64,000 nucleotides of DNA from Paramecium tetraurelia (GCF_000165425.1 NW_001798955.1:868001-932000); one strand, 5' to 3'; shown: positions 35,806-47,970, counted from the first letter of the stretch. The notes: generated from the sequence alone by a model not told the origin. Translations and numbers: made by a program.

Positions 35806-36713
35806 ATGCAGTCTAATGATCCTAAACTTGGCTTACTTTCTAATTAATCGAACTAGAAATACTCAGACTCACACTAAGAGAATGATGGAGTTGAGTTGTT
35901 AGATTTTGGAGACGATTCAGATCAAATTCAATTTGATGATACAAGTATATACATCAATAATTCAATAGTATGCTAGAATAAGGCTGTAGTGCTGACTAAC
36001 CTTGGTCAAGAACCTATTACAATGGCTAGCTCTAAGACAAGGGATAATTAAAATTAATAGGTAAATCAGAAAATCTAATCTCAAGCATCCCATCCTCTTT
36101 CGTAATAAGTTCCCCAAGTATTTATTATATGGTTATATGTTTATAGTCTCAAATGTAAAATGTTCAAAATTTATCTAATTAAAATTGCTTTTAAACTTTT
36201 TCTAGAGAAGAACGAGAACAACAACCTAATTAAATATCTTAAAATCAAAACCAAAATGTTAATGCAATTAAGTGAATATTTTAAGTTACAATTTAGCTAA
36301 ATACAATCAACATGCATGTTCTGTTAGGTTCCATAAATGATTCCCAAAGATAAAAACGTGTTTATCTGCTACAATTGCTAATAGATTAATAAGTTGATCT
36401 TTGCCTATTTTATCTGTGGTACTTGCAGATTGACTGTAATGTATCAATAGGGAAGTAAATATGTATTCTTATTTAAGTATCCAATCTAATTAACTGTACC
36501 AACTGTTTGACTATGAATTATGTACAGCAACCCAATCTTCCAAACACTCTCTAATAAGCCAAACCTTCAACTCTATAGGTTTAATACGTAGTTCATTAAC
36601 CTTTACCATAATCCACATTGCCTAATTAATAGTAAGGACAAGGCCTTCAATAATAGCAATAAAGAAATCAAGTTTCGGATCTCGAGGCCGAATTTAAGGA
36701 TTTAATTAACTGA
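35806..36713 (+). CDS. LSD1-type zinc-finger protein
   Basis: Three introns (29, 25 and 23 nt) leave exactly 277 codons (276 residues). The N-terminal half is acidic and Gln/Asn-rich. A first zinc motif is CMFCQVPQMI with FICYNC. The second is CGTCRLTVMYQQG with VSNLINCTNC, matching the zf-LSD1 pattern C-x2-C-R-x-x-x-x-Y-x-x-G-x-x-x-x-x-C-x2-C. Zinc fingers of this class occur in plant and protist regulators of cell death and stress responses, and in some metacaspases; no caspase domain is present here. The end is Gln-rich with a short acidic helix (SDLEAEFKDLIN). Confidence 0.75.
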
Positions 36714-36828
36714 AATATTATAAATAATTTTAATAAATAATCGTGATATTTAGCTTAATCTTTATAAATTAGCTAGTAAAATTATTGATTTATATGAAAA
36801 TTGCTTATAAAAATTAATTAATTTATAA

Positions 36829-38009
36829 TCAGAATTAACTGAAGGAAAAATCCATCATCTCTTTTTTGTAATGAAAACCAGTTTATTGTATAATAGAATG
36901 TTATAATAGATCTTCTTTGTCAACTCCTTTTAAATTCGGAAAGATTTTGAATAACAGTCTCTTATAATCTTTGGAGTTTGCACAAATATTATGATTACAA
37001 TTAATGAATTCTAAGGATTTATTGATGTGAGTTAATTGATTCAATTGACTAAGCTGATTTGCACTTATGTTAAAGATTTTGAGTGATTTTGTGCTTGAAA
37101 GTGATGAAATTAGATTATTTTAGGCATAAAGTTCTATTAAATTAGGAGGCAAACCCTCTAGATTTTTCAATTGATTTCCAGCAACAGATAGCACTTTTAA
37201 CTCTATGAGTTCTTCCAATTTGAGTTCTTTTATTTGGAGGTTGTTTATGCTCAATGCTTGTAAATTTTTAAATATCATCGAGACTTCTCTTATTTCTTAG
37301 CATCTCTCTTAGAAAGTGAGTATCGAAATATTGAATATTGCTTTATTGACATTATGGAGGACAAGATAAAAGTCTTAGAGAGTAAAATTATGTACACCAT
37401 TTAGAACAATTTCATCTGAATTTGATGTGAGCTGCTTGGTCAATTCCTTAATTAATAATTAGTGAGGTTTCTTTAATTGATGCTATTATTTCTGCTTTGA
37501 AATATATATAGTATAGATACATGTTCTATTTCATTTTCAATGTCGGTGATTTTAGCTAGTAATCTCTTCTGGGCTTCTTGCAAATTCTCTATTTTCATGC
37601 GAGGACTTTTGGATAGTCTTGTAACCTTATAGCTTTATTATGTTTTGATAAGTTTAGTTGGATCATTATAAGATACTCTGATTTCCTATTTGACCTTAGT
37701 GTCACTCAAAGTCAAATCGTTAATAGAATCAGCCAAGGAGTTCACACAAGTGGATAATTAATGATCCTATTAATGTAGATTACCAATTATTTAAAAGAAA
37801 TCGTCATAAGTTAATCGTTTTTTATTGAACTTATAAACTTCTTCGATAACTTCATCCAAAGAGAACAATTCATCCTATGGATTGGGGCAATCTATGATTG
37901 TTTCATCTTTTAATTAATTAATGAGATCGGATATGTTCATGATGCTATTTTTCTGAAATAATTTCTTAATGTGAATAAGCCAATTGAGTTTGGATGAGCA
38001 AATTTCCAT
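36829..38009 (-). CDS. Leucine-rich-repeat protein
   Basis: One 26-nt intron ending AAG leaves 385 codons (384 residues). The N-terminal 170 residues are helical, with SYNDPTKLIKTQQS and a short coiled coil (KIENLQEAQKRLLAKITDIENE). From about residue 225 there are at least four LRRs of 20-23 residues (LQALSINNLQIKEL, LKVLSVAGNQLKNLEGL, LIELYAQNNLISSL, LKIFNISANQLSQL). The end is a capping-like region (LFPNLKGVDKEDLL is close to this). LRR proteins of this SDS22-like size mediate protein-protein contacts, often in cilia. The start was extended 23 codons upstream of a second ATG. Confidence 0.75.
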
Positions 38010-38277
38010 TCCGAGTTTAAATAAAATTAATTAATAACTATCATTTGATTGCAGATAATATTTAGTCATTATCAAGGCAAATTAATAAATATTATGCAAA
38101 CATATTGTTTATTTTTAGAAAATAATTTATCAAATCGAATTTGAGAAAAAGATAAGATAAAAGTATAATAAGAAATAAATTTATATAAAAAAACAAAAAA
38201 AACAAAAATAAAAAAAGAGTAATTCTTTTATACACAATGTAGTGAGCTAAAATTACGAGTAATAGAGGCTTGACTAA
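38010..38277. other. Divergent promoter region
   Basis: About 270 nt, strongly A/T-rich with an A-run near 38190. It should hold the promoters of the LRR gene and the next plus-strand gene. No defined motif was seen. Confidence 0.45.
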
Positions 38278-38658
38278 ATGAAATAGAAGGACTTCTCAAA
38301 AAAAAGGAATAAAAATGGGGATTCTGAAGGATATGTTGGGAAGAGTGAATTCAACAACGGAATTGACTATAAAAAAAATTAGAATACTTATTTAGATGAT
38401 TGTGTTGATAATTATCATAAATAAAAGAAATCAGACAATGAAACTAATTGGTATAATCCAAGGAGGGATAGAGAGCCGAATGGGGAATTATAAGTGGTCT
38501 TGAATGGCAATGTCGTAACAATTTTGAAACAACAAATAAAGACAAACCAAAAGAGATAGAATAGAAAATATAGTGATTAAGAGACTTACGCAATGAGCAA
38601 TAATATTTCAGGTCCTAAATTTAGTGATATTCCATGTCCACAGTTTCTAAACATCTGA
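38278..38658 (+). CDS. Hypothetical polar protein
   Basis: An intronless frame of 127 codons (126 residues) ending at TGA. Very polar and basic: KKRNKNGDSEGYVGK at the start, TNWYNPRRDREPNGELQV in the middle, then QVVLNGNVVTILKQQ and KFSDIPCPQFLNI. No domain was recognised. The frame after the stop stays protein-like only in other phases, so a 3' exon cannot be excluded. Confidence 0.5.
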
Positions 38659-38827
38659 GTACATTGAGTCATTAAAAAATTATTGAAATATTTAATCCTG
38701 ATTTCACCATATTAAATTACGACAAGAAGACGACCTTATGAGGATCATCAGATGGAAGTAATAACATTATGAAGGATATTCTTAATTTAGATCCTCTAAT
38801 AATTGTGATGATATAATTAAATTAACT

Positions 38828-40607
38828 ATGTTTTATTTGAGTTTACTATTTGTCATAAATGTGTGTTCTGCGAATTTAGAGATTTTGGAAAATACTGAAT
38901 CCTCTGAAACATTTAGAATTCATCTTGGAGAGCCAAATATCATTTATTCGATGCCGGAGGCTGACGATGCGACATTAATGACATTTTAATAGAATAGTTT
39001 TTGTTAGGTGAAATAATAAACAGTTTAAACTGAAACCTAACAATTTACAATCATATAGTAGGATGACTTTAAAGAGTATTATATGAGAATTGAAATTTAG
39101 CTATGACTTTGAGATGGATACCCCATTAAATTTCCGAGAGTTCATAGGGATGGTACATATAAATGATGGCATGTTGGCAATAACATCAGATGCAGTGGCT
39201 TATTTAATAAAGTTTAACTATGACAATGTTTTATCCAAATAAGGATTTGCAACATATGGAAACTCTGTTGATTTTGCAGGTGTGATTTGGAAAGCCAATC
39301 TCTAACCAATACTGCCATCAATTCAATCAAGAGATGAATTGCCTTAATTGGTGTATTCAAAAAAGAATAATTGGGCCTTTGTATTATATTCAGACAGCGC
39401 CTAATACTTTAGTGTGGCTGAGATGGAGAAAAACGATAAAACTATGTACATCGACTAGATATCCAATTGGATTCAAAGGGAGGAACGAGGATTGACCAAA
39501 GAAATAGATGGATACTTATTTTCTGCAGTTGGTAGGGCTGGAATGGACATCTATGAAATAAGAGAGAATGATGTCATCTATAAGTATACAGTAACATTGC
39601 AGGACTTTAAATTGTAGAAGGAGTAGTTGGAATTAAAGGATTTCGCAATTGTCAAAGTAAAAGATGGATAATATCAATTATACTTACTTGATGTTAAATA
39701 GGGTTTGATTTTAGCCTATATGTTCATCAATTAATAAGGATTCTAATTTGAATTGGTGATTGACGTATAGAGTTAAAAGGGTGGAATAGCTGTGGATACC
39801 AAGAATGGCAAGAACGTATTTGCAGCCTTCGAATAGAATGGAATCTATTTTTACATTGAATATCTAATAAACTTTAGTTAGAAATCATGTTCCATAATAA
39901 CCAAATAGGAAAGCAATTATAGAATAGTTGATGTTGATGCCACAGATGAATTTGCCATCATAAGCGGTGTTAGTCATCATTAGATTGTGTTTAACAATGG
40001 CTACGACTTTCTGGCCCCACATAAGCAAAAGATTATGTTTACATAAATAGGAATGAGAGATTTCCAATTCTTTTAGTACACCTATGAAGAAGGTCTATTA
40101 AAGGCGGCTGTAAAGGATGAATATTAATATGATGATTTCTTCTTTGGAGTCACTGCCAATAACGCTTTTCTTACTAAATTTAAGTTTGTCCCTGCAAGAG
40201 TAGTTTGCTTTGCTGATCATAGTAATTATGATATTAATGGTTAGATGAAAAGGGATCGCTTAATTAATATTATACTTTGAAATTCAATCAATCCCATGTT
40301 GAAAATAACATTGTATCGACCAATAAAGTGATAAGAACAACAAAGAGTTTCACTGTTCAAGTTGTGACAACGTTTTTGTTCGCTTAACAATGGAGATTAA
40401 TTAGAATCTTACTTATTGTATTAGGAGCAATTATCTTCACCTCCTGTAAGTATCACATTATATATTTAAGGCGGAGTTATCATGTATTAATTTAGACAAT
40501 ATAGAATTTAAGAGTAAAATTTGGATGATGAGATTGGTAAACAAAAACCAACATAAAGTGATCAAAGCGTATCAAAACTTAATGATTCCTCAGTCATTAA
40601 CATATGA
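38828..40607 (+). CDS. Type I membrane protein with large extracellular part
   Basis: Three introns (25, 23 and 25 nt; two TAG, one AAG) leave exactly 569 codons (568 residues). A signal peptide (MFYLSLLFVINVCSA) begins the protein. About 470 residues of mixed strand-like sequence follow, with repeated Y-x-x-D and F-x-x-Y pieces. A single membrane helix (LIRILLIVLGAIIFTSCGVIMY) lies near residue 510, and a short cytoplasmic tail ends in Ser/Asp/Lys. The lumenal part may be a beta-propeller, as its repeating strands suggest, but this is only a guess. No family was recognised. Confidence 0.6.
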
Positions 40608-40706
40608 ATTATGTCCATTTTATATATACATTAATGACCAATTGTGTATGTCTATAAAACGTAGAAAATAAAAAAATAAATCTAGAATCTCTTAATAGAT
40701 AATACA

Positions 40707-42383
40707 TCATAATTCAGTTTCAGCTTCGTAATATTATTCTAAGATATTGAAACATTTCAAATAGACATTTTGATTCTCATGCTTTTGCAACTCTTCTATT
40801 CTCTTAATTACTCCCATTTGTTCAAGGGTAGTTAAATAATAATTGTCATCCTAGAAATCTTAATCACCTGATTGATAACAAATAAAATGATACCTCTTTT
40901 TAACACATTAAACAAAGCTTCAAGAACAACAGTCATAGTTTGAGTGTCCTCACCCTCCAATATGTGTTTATAGACATTAAACAATCCTTTTTAGACCAAC
41001 AATTAAATGTCAGAGTTACTTCCATTCTTAGTTGTATTGGCAATGGCCCAAGTAGCTTCTCGCACGATCTCTTCGTAATCAGTCGTCATGAGAGTGAACA
41101 GCTTCTCAAGAATGGAAACATCTCTGACTACTTGAGAAACCTGATTGCTACTTCCAGCTGTAATATTGGAGATTGTCCAACAAGTCTAAGAATTAATTGA
41201 TAGCAATACTTCTCTTCGGATGGCTTTTTTTTCATTTGAGAGCAATTTAAGAATCTTCTGCAACAATCCTTAGTTGAGCACATAAGTAGTTTAATTTTCA
41301 TCTCCAGTAACAACATTACCTAAAATTCTTAAGGTTGGGATGACGAGCTAAAGAGATGAGTGATCTAATAATTTGATTAAGGTTGGCACTACTTGGGAAT
41401 CGATAACAGTCTGTAATCTGCTGTTGTCTCCATCACTAAGGTATGACAAAGCCCAACATGCGTCAGTCAATACCTCTGGGTCAGTCTCATCAATGATGAC
41501 TTTACAGAATACAGGCAATGCATTTTTGACATACTGTAATATATATATTTAAATGTTTACCTTGAATTCTGGGATGGGTTTGCCTCGACACAGATTGCTC
41601 AGTGACCAAGTGCAGTGCTTGATCGTGTTTTTATTTTAAGCATTTTAAATAATATTGATTAAGGGATCAACTCCTCCCACCTTCAAGATTAGATCTCTAT
41701 ACTGTGTGCAATCTCCTGCGACGTTTCCTATTGCCCAAACTGCTTATTCTGCGATGTCTCTGTATTGAGAACTTAGTAATTTAACAAACAGGTAAATTCC
41801 TCCTTTATCTATGATCGATTAGGTTTGTTGGGTGGTTCCACTTGCGACGTTTGTAAGTGCCCAGGCTGCTTCGAGGACCAATTAAGGAATTTATTCTTTT
41901 TGAATGATTTCTATCAACTTTGGCACCAAATTTGCATCAATTACTTGTTGGATTGGGGCTCCACTCTAAAATCAAATTGAAAATATACCTCAACAGAGAG
42001 CATTTTCCTTAGTCCGGTGACACCGTAATGAAGTTGAATGACATCTGTGGAATATATTTTTTATAAAATGTCAGGGAAATCTTAGAAAGTGAATGTTCTT
42101 TTTGTTAAGACTTCTTGTTGGGTTTTCAAAGCCTATTGGATATCAAAGGGAAGTGTTTGTGGGATCAATGATAACTACTCTTGAATTGAGGTGTTTTAAT
42201 TCTAAAAGGGAAATGGACATGAAGTACATTTTAAGCTAATCTTTTATTGTTGAGGATGGCGTTTCTGTCCCTGGATCTGATTTCGGTTGCGAAATCATCT
42301 CTTTTCTTCTTGATTTCACTGTTTTACTCCGGTTCATTTACTTGAGCATTACCGAATAATGCAAACTAATTTTATGACTACAT
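40707..42383 (-). CDS. Importin alpha (karyopherin alpha)
   Basis: Four introns (26, 23, 27 and 26 nt; two TAG, two CAG) leave exactly 525 codons (524 residues). An importin-beta-binding domain lies near residues 15-45 (EIKKKRDDFATEIRSRDRN with NNKRLA). Ten or so armadillo repeats follow, with the ARM signature W-[AG]-L-[ST]-N and G-N-x-x-G-D pieces on the inner helices (the minus-strand translation of TNVASGTTQQ-, AVWAIGNVAGD-like segments). A C-terminal acidic segment EQYYEAETEL ends the protein. It carries classical NLS cargo into the nucleus with importin beta. Only 55 nt separate it from the divergent channel gene. Confidence 0.92.
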
Positions 42384-42438
42384 AATAAAATATTTATGAT
42401 AATTTACGCCTAATAAAAATTATTAACTTTAAATATAT
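42384..42438. promoter_or_regulatory. 55-bp bidirectional promoter region
   Basis: The importin alpha and TMEM63 genes start back to back with 55 bp between the two ATGs. Both transcripts must begin in this short stretch or within each other's coding region. It is AT-rich, with no motif I can name. Confidence 0.55.
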
Positions 42439-45012
42439 ATGAATAGTCACAGTTAAAATAATCAGCCAACCAACCATTAGCATTTTCTTGGAGCACCAGC
42501 AAATGAATTCCCTTCAAATTCGGTTGGTTAAGTATTTATTTGGTCGCATCCTTAATTTAGTCCCAAAAAGGACAATAGCAAAATAAAGACGAATAGTCAA
42601 GGATCTCGCAAAACCAGCATCCAAACAATCAGGAACAACCACCGAATCACCTAAATCAGAGTCATCAACAGCACGGCAAGCATGAAGGAGATCATTACAA
42701 TCCTTTGCAAATGCCTTGCAATTGGGACATAGCCAAGAAGCATGCTCTATCAAGGAGGACAACTCGAGAGAAGCAGAAAGATCCTACCAAGACTCTCAGT
42801 GGTATGCACATTCCTATTAATAGGTAAGTTGACACTTGTCCATGTTGCGGATTTGAAGTAGACCGAGAAGAAATTCCCTTTTGTTCTAATCCCATGGCAT
42901 TATCGTTTCTTGGCTCAGGGTTTACTTTGTTCTATAATTATCTGAAATATTGTATTCTGATCCTCTTCATCACACTCCTGACAAAACAACTTTACAATTT
43001 ATACACCAATTATTCAGGCACATATTGTAGTCAGACAAAGAGAGAAAAAATAGAAGGCCATGTAGTAGAACTACCATTTTGCTCTGATTCCTGGTTTTTA
43101 AAGTTGTCATTGGCCAACAAATTAGAGTATTCCATCTATGTAAAATTAGCAATCGGGAAGCCATGGAACATGTACAAATACTCAACTTCATCAATATCTT
43201 CTTAGTCATGGGGGTCTTACTGTATTTTAGAAAGAGTCAAAGGTAAATCGATACAGACATCGACGAAGAATTGCTCACACCAGCAGATTACACTGTCTGT
43301 GTGAAAAACATACCTACAGGTTTGGATCTTAATTATTAATGGGAATTGTAACATATGTTTGAAACCTGTGCAGTTGCAGGAGCCAAAATTATTGTTAAGA
43401 AAGTGGTTCTGGTCTATGACATTGAGGAGATCATAGATATTGAGAAAGAATTGGATGTATTAATCGAGAGAAAGAAGGAACTAATCAAAGAACACAATTA
43501 CGACTATCATCATCATAGTGTAGAGGAGATAGACAAGAAAATCGAAGAAAAGGAGCATGAAATACATCATTTGGGATAATCATATGAAAAGGAGAATAAG
43601 AAGTTTTCTGGGATTGCCTTCATTTCTTTCGACAATGAGGATATGAAAAACAGCGTATTGAATGAAAACCCATTTACTTAATTCGAGAGAATGAGATCCT
43701 ATTGGAACAAGGGCAAATTGCCTGGAATTACAGAAAAAGATTTGTCTTGGCACAATTAAAAGTTGTTCATTGAACAGGCTCCAGAACCAAATGAAGTTGA
43801 TTGGGAATTCATACATGTTAAGACAGAAGAGAAGATTAGTAAGAGAGTGAAGGCTTGGGTCATTTACATATTGGTTGAAAGTTCAGCATTTTACTTAATC
43901 TATTTGATTGCTCATAGAGTGGCTAAATATGGCGATGAAGCTAGAGAAGAAGAAATCCAAGGTAAACTTGATCATGATACAATGTTAAAGATCAATATCC
44001 TCTCTTATGCTATTTCCTTAAGTATCGTCCTCTTCAATAAATTCGCAGTTGCAAAGATCGTTCACTACATTGTTGATGATGAAAAGATCTCCAGCAAGAC
44101 CAAATTCTAAATATCTTTTGTCTATAAATATGCTTCAGCCTTGTTTTTAAATGCAGCCATAATCAGTTTCCTAGTAGACATAGTTATTTTGAAGAATGTG
44201 GAAGGAGCAGGAGGGTTCTTGCAAAATGAGAGTCAAATTTTCATCCTTAATGCTCTCTTGCCTCCCTTCATTTGGTGTCTTGATCCCTGGAGTCTTTGCA
44301 AAAACATATGGAGATGGTACATTATCAAGAAGGGAGAAAAGGCTCTGTTGACCTAATAGGAAGCCAATAAATTAATGGAAGAACCAGACTACCTGTCTGC
44401 CAAGAGATACTCAGATATTATGAAGACAATGTGGTTCACATTTCTGTATGGTACAGCCATTCCTCTAGGGACTTTGTGCAGTGCTTTTGGCATTCTGATT
44501 TACTATTATGTGGACTATTACAATATCTTGAGGAGAAGAACAGTTAAGGAGTCAATCAGTATCCAATTGTCAACAGGTAATAGAATTGATTAAGTTGTTA
44601 TTAGAAATGATAGAGATGTTGGAATACATCATCGTTTGGAGTGCCTTCGGGGAGATGATCATGACATATGCCTTCTTCAAGGAGATTAGTTTGATCGATG
44701 TCACTCTTATGGTGATTGCCATCATCTATGCGTCGTTGCCCATGGAAGACATCTCTGAGAAGCTGTTCCCAGTGGTCAATAATGAACAAGTATGATTATG
44801 CGAGTATCCATTAGTGCAAACCCTATGATGAAGGCTGTCAGGGATTCGACACTGACTACGATAGGGAGAACCCGATCACGAGGAACAAGGCGATTGAGGA
44901 GTGGAATAAGAGGCAACAGGTGCTGTTGAACTCGAACAACAAGATTTAGAAGTACTATCAATAGCAGGATCAGTATGGCTATCACAATGATGACCATTAT
45001 GGAAGGAAGTGA
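42439..45012 (+). CDS. TMEM63/CSC1-type mechanosensitive cation channel
   Basis: Four introns (29, 23, 28 and 25 nt, all TAG) leave exactly 823 codons (822 residues). The first 130 residues are Gln/His/Asn-rich, then CPCCGFEVDREEIPFC. Membrane segments follow: LKYCILILFITLL and ILNFINIFLVMGVLLY. An RNA-recognition-like cytosolic domain (YTVCVKNIPTG) carries a long Glu/Lys/His helix. The CSC1-type pore region includes VIYILVESSAFYLIYLIAH, FVYKYASALFLNAAII, WFTFLYGTAIPLG and EYIIVWSAFGEMI. It ends GFDTDYDRENPI and a polar tail. CSC1/TMEM63 proteins are osmosensitive, stretch-gated calcium-permeable channels in the plasma or endolysosomal membrane. Confidence 0.88.
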
Positions 45013-45103
45013 ATTTTGAATAAAATAATTATCAATTTTAAATATATATTCACAAGGAATGAAGAGGATGTAAAGCAAAGAAGACATCATCAAGGATTAA
45101 TAT

Positions 45104-46325
45104 ATGAAGACTCTGACTTGCTTCTTGCAAGATAGCACTCTTTATGATAGCTTATCTATTAATAATCAAGTGACTGTGATTGATCAGTCATTCTCTCTCT
45201 TTGATGTTTTTAATGTGTTTATCGAGACGCATATTGATGAAGTATTGTTTTGGAATCCAGATGTAGCTTATTATGATGGAGTATTCACTCAAACGGATTT
45301 GATACGAATCATCCTAAAATGCTATCAAAACATTCTGAATGGGGTTCCCAATGGTAATCTATGTCGCATATTTTAGTCAGTGTGGGGAAATAGCAAAATC
45401 TAGGTGCAACCAATCATGGAGGAGGAAGACGAGGATCGCAACACTCCTGTGAACGAAAAGCAATTGATAGGGTAGGAACAGATAAACAAATTGCTGATCG
45501 ATTTGCGGACGATCTCAGTGAGGGACTGGTTCAATTCTTATGGAGAAAGTCTTCATCAAAGCAGTCTGGTTTAGGCAGACATGGCTGATAATCTTAATGA
45601 TGCAATGAAGAAGATACTAAAGTAGGGAGTAACAAGAATTGTAGTTATTGATACTGAATCTAGAATCATCGTGGGCATCCTCTAACAAAGGGATATTTTA
45701 GCATTTCTTGTCAAAGGGTTTAGTCAATATTTCCACTTATAATTATCACAAAAATCACAGAGAGTCGAAGTGCCTCAGGAAAAAAATCCGCAATCAGAAC
45801 AGCACGAACTAGAAATCAGTTACTTTAGCGATAGGATTTTGCAGCTGAATGAAAAACTCCCTTGCGACACCAATGTCTACGAGTAACTATATACCTTCAT
45901 ATATCCAGTGTCTTCTATAAATTGATCTATGTATATAAGCGCAATGCCATTCCCATTGTCGACCACAACAACAAGTACCTAGGATTGATAGACCGAAGAG
46001 ACTTCTTGTTTATTCTCAAATATCAAGTCTATGACATGGTATGACTCGACAATATGAATAGTTGAATAGACCTGCCATCGACTTGCTCAACTTTATCAAA
46101 ATAGAGAAAAGAAAGTTTGCAGGCTTTTGCATATGCAACAAAGAACTATTCCACATGAAACAAACATTAAAAGAAGTATCAGCTAATTCTAATTAGGTTG
46201 TTGAAAATCTATTACTCTCCTCCAGAGGTAGTCTAGTTTGCTTGAATGAAAACCAAGAGCCAATCGCTACATTGCAAATGTCTGATCTCTTCAAAATTTG
46301 TCTAGATGATATCGAATTAGAATGA
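45104..46325 (+). CDS. CBS-domain protein resembling SNF1/AMPK gamma subunit
   Basis: Introns of 26 nt (CAG) and 23 nt (TAG) leave exactly 391 codons (390 residues). Four CBS-type units can be seen: near residue 20 (VTVIDQSFSLFDVFNVFIE), near 165 (LNDAMKKILKQGVTRIVVID with VGILQQRDILAFLV), near 265 (YKLIYVYKRNAIPIVDHNN with LGLIDRRDFLFIL) and the last 70 residues. Hydrophobic-strand-Asp-x-[ST] ends match CBS folds, which bind adenosine nucleotides in AMPK gamma. Such a subunit would sense cellular energy in an SNF1/AMPK complex. The first CBS is farther from the consensus, and the identity as gamma rather than another CBS protein is an inference. Confidence 0.7.
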
Positions 46326-46359
46326 ATTTATTTTATCATAAATATGTGTATATATTTAA

Positions 46360-47261
46360 ATGAATAATTATAGATTTCCCTAATCAGCCACCATTCCTGT
46401 GTACAACACTATCACTAAAGAACAGGCAAACATCAAAATCGCTTCTGATTTCAAAATGTTCTTGAACGCTTTGAATGAAAGATTTCAACTGCCCTAGAAG
46501 TTTACCATGTGCTATTGTTTTAACATCAAAGATCGAGTCACCTATTTGGCATGTCCAATTGACTATTATTTATTCCTAGACAGAGTGCAGAAACTTAAAA
46601 CCAAGTATGTCAACTAAATCCATCCTTTAGCAATTATCCCATTCTCTAAATCGTTAAATTGGAACTGCACCAATTTGTATCCAAAGAAATGATTAAAGAT
46701 GTCGAAGAATGGCAAGAGAAATTGTCGGATAGCTATTCCTAAATCAATTCAGAGCACCAATAAATCCAACAATTAGACGAATAATTTTAACACATTTCTA
46801 TATCTTAAATCCATCACAACGACCAGATTGACTATCATAAGTGTTAGTTTTGCTATTAGAATTTGGAAAATAGTAAATACTTTAGATGCATCGTTTGCTA
46901 TTACTTTCAAATTTGTGATATGTGCAATACACATAGGAGAGAAAAAGACCATCCTATTTCTCACATCTTTATTTTCTGCAATCATGTGACTGATTGGAAT
47001 AAACTGAAATAACAATCATAACTTAAAATGATCAACTAAAAATAAAAACTCATGAAATCATTTAAGATACATAAAGCCAATATACATGAACTTATCTCTT
47101 GCGATTACTGTCGCTGTGTACCCATTTAAGGTTATCGTTACTAATGCTTTGAATGTCCAGATTTTGATTTGTGCAAGGGCTGCTTCAAAAAATTCAAACA
47201 TGATCAAACTCACAATTTTATTTAATTGACAACAAGCATTGAGTTTTTGTTATTTTCATGA
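46360..47261 (+). CDS. ZZ-type zinc-finger protein, possibly PB1-containing
   Basis: One 26-nt intron leaves exactly 292 codons (291 residues). Two ZZ-like fingers lie in the C-terminal part. The first begins CQFCYQNLENSKYFRC with CYYFQICDMC and HPISHIF. The second begins CDYCRCVPIQGYRYQC with CPDFDLCKGC and HDQTHNF. The first 85 residues (YRFPQSATIP start, then FKMFLNALNERFQL and YCFNIKDRVTYLAC) resemble a PB1 ubiquitin-like fold. PB1 plus ZZ is the layout of p62/NBR1 autophagy adaptors, but no LIR or UBA domain was seen. It starts 34 nt after the previous gene. Confidence 0.7.
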
Positions 47262-47285
47262 TTAATTGTATAATTATAATTATAT

Positions 47286-47970
47286 ATGAGTTAAAAATTC
47301 GAATAAATTGCAAGACTAACAAGAAGCACTGCCATCTTCAAAGCTAACTATGTACCATTAGCTTTGGTAGGCACATCCCTCATTTCATTTATTGCTTGGT
47401 CCAAATTGCCTTATGGCTAAGCCTTTCCTCACTTAACAATTTCAGAATACGTGCCCAAAAAATCCTACTTCCATTCCTTAATTTTGGCTCCTCTAAATTT
47501 CCAAACCAACGTATTTCAATTATCAACTCATTAGGGACATTTATTGGTTTACGGCCCAGCTATGTTATACTCATTTTATTAAATGAGTACAATCCTTTGC
47601 AATACCCAATTTTTGGCCTTTTACATTGTTAACTCTCTTATATGTTCCTCCTTTACAGTTTATTATGAAAAGAAAAGAAGTGCTGAATTCGGCATTAATT
47701 TGATGTCTCCTAAATGTGTTTCAGCAATCACTCCTTTAAGTTTTATGACATCTCTAATGGTGTTGAAACCTCACTTAAAATTATTAAATAAAGTATGCTC
47801 AGTTATTATCAAAGCCTCCACTCCCATTTTTTTTAATCCCTGCTATGTATGCCATGTATGAAGTGCAAGAATACCAAAATGGATTCATTAATGAAGTATG
47901 TAGGCCTACCCACATTTTGGCCTTGGTTAATGGATTAATATTGGGACTCATTTTTAAAAGATTCATTTGA
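47286..47970 (+). CDS. Rhomboid-like multi-pass membrane protein, likely inactive
   Basis: One 22-nt intron ending AAG leaves exactly 221 codons (220 residues). Six or so membrane helices occur (YVPLALVGTSLISFIAW, HLLVYGPAMLYSF, TQFLAFYIVNSLIC, AITPLSFMTSLMVLK, LPFFLIPAMYAMY). Near the end RPTHILALVNGLILGLIF matches the rhomboid AH-x3-L-x-G-x2-x-G segment, with its His. The family places the nucleophile Ser in a GxSG motif; the corresponding place here reads MSPKCVSAITPL, so GxSG is missing. This points to a pseudo-protease or a derlin-like relative. The gene starts 25 nt after its neighbour. Confidence 0.55.

Noticed and set aside
42514-42895. Two antisense open frames with Cys pairs
   Set aside because: They lie on the opposite strand of the TMEM63 N-terminal exon, which forms one consistent frame through the conserved channel region.
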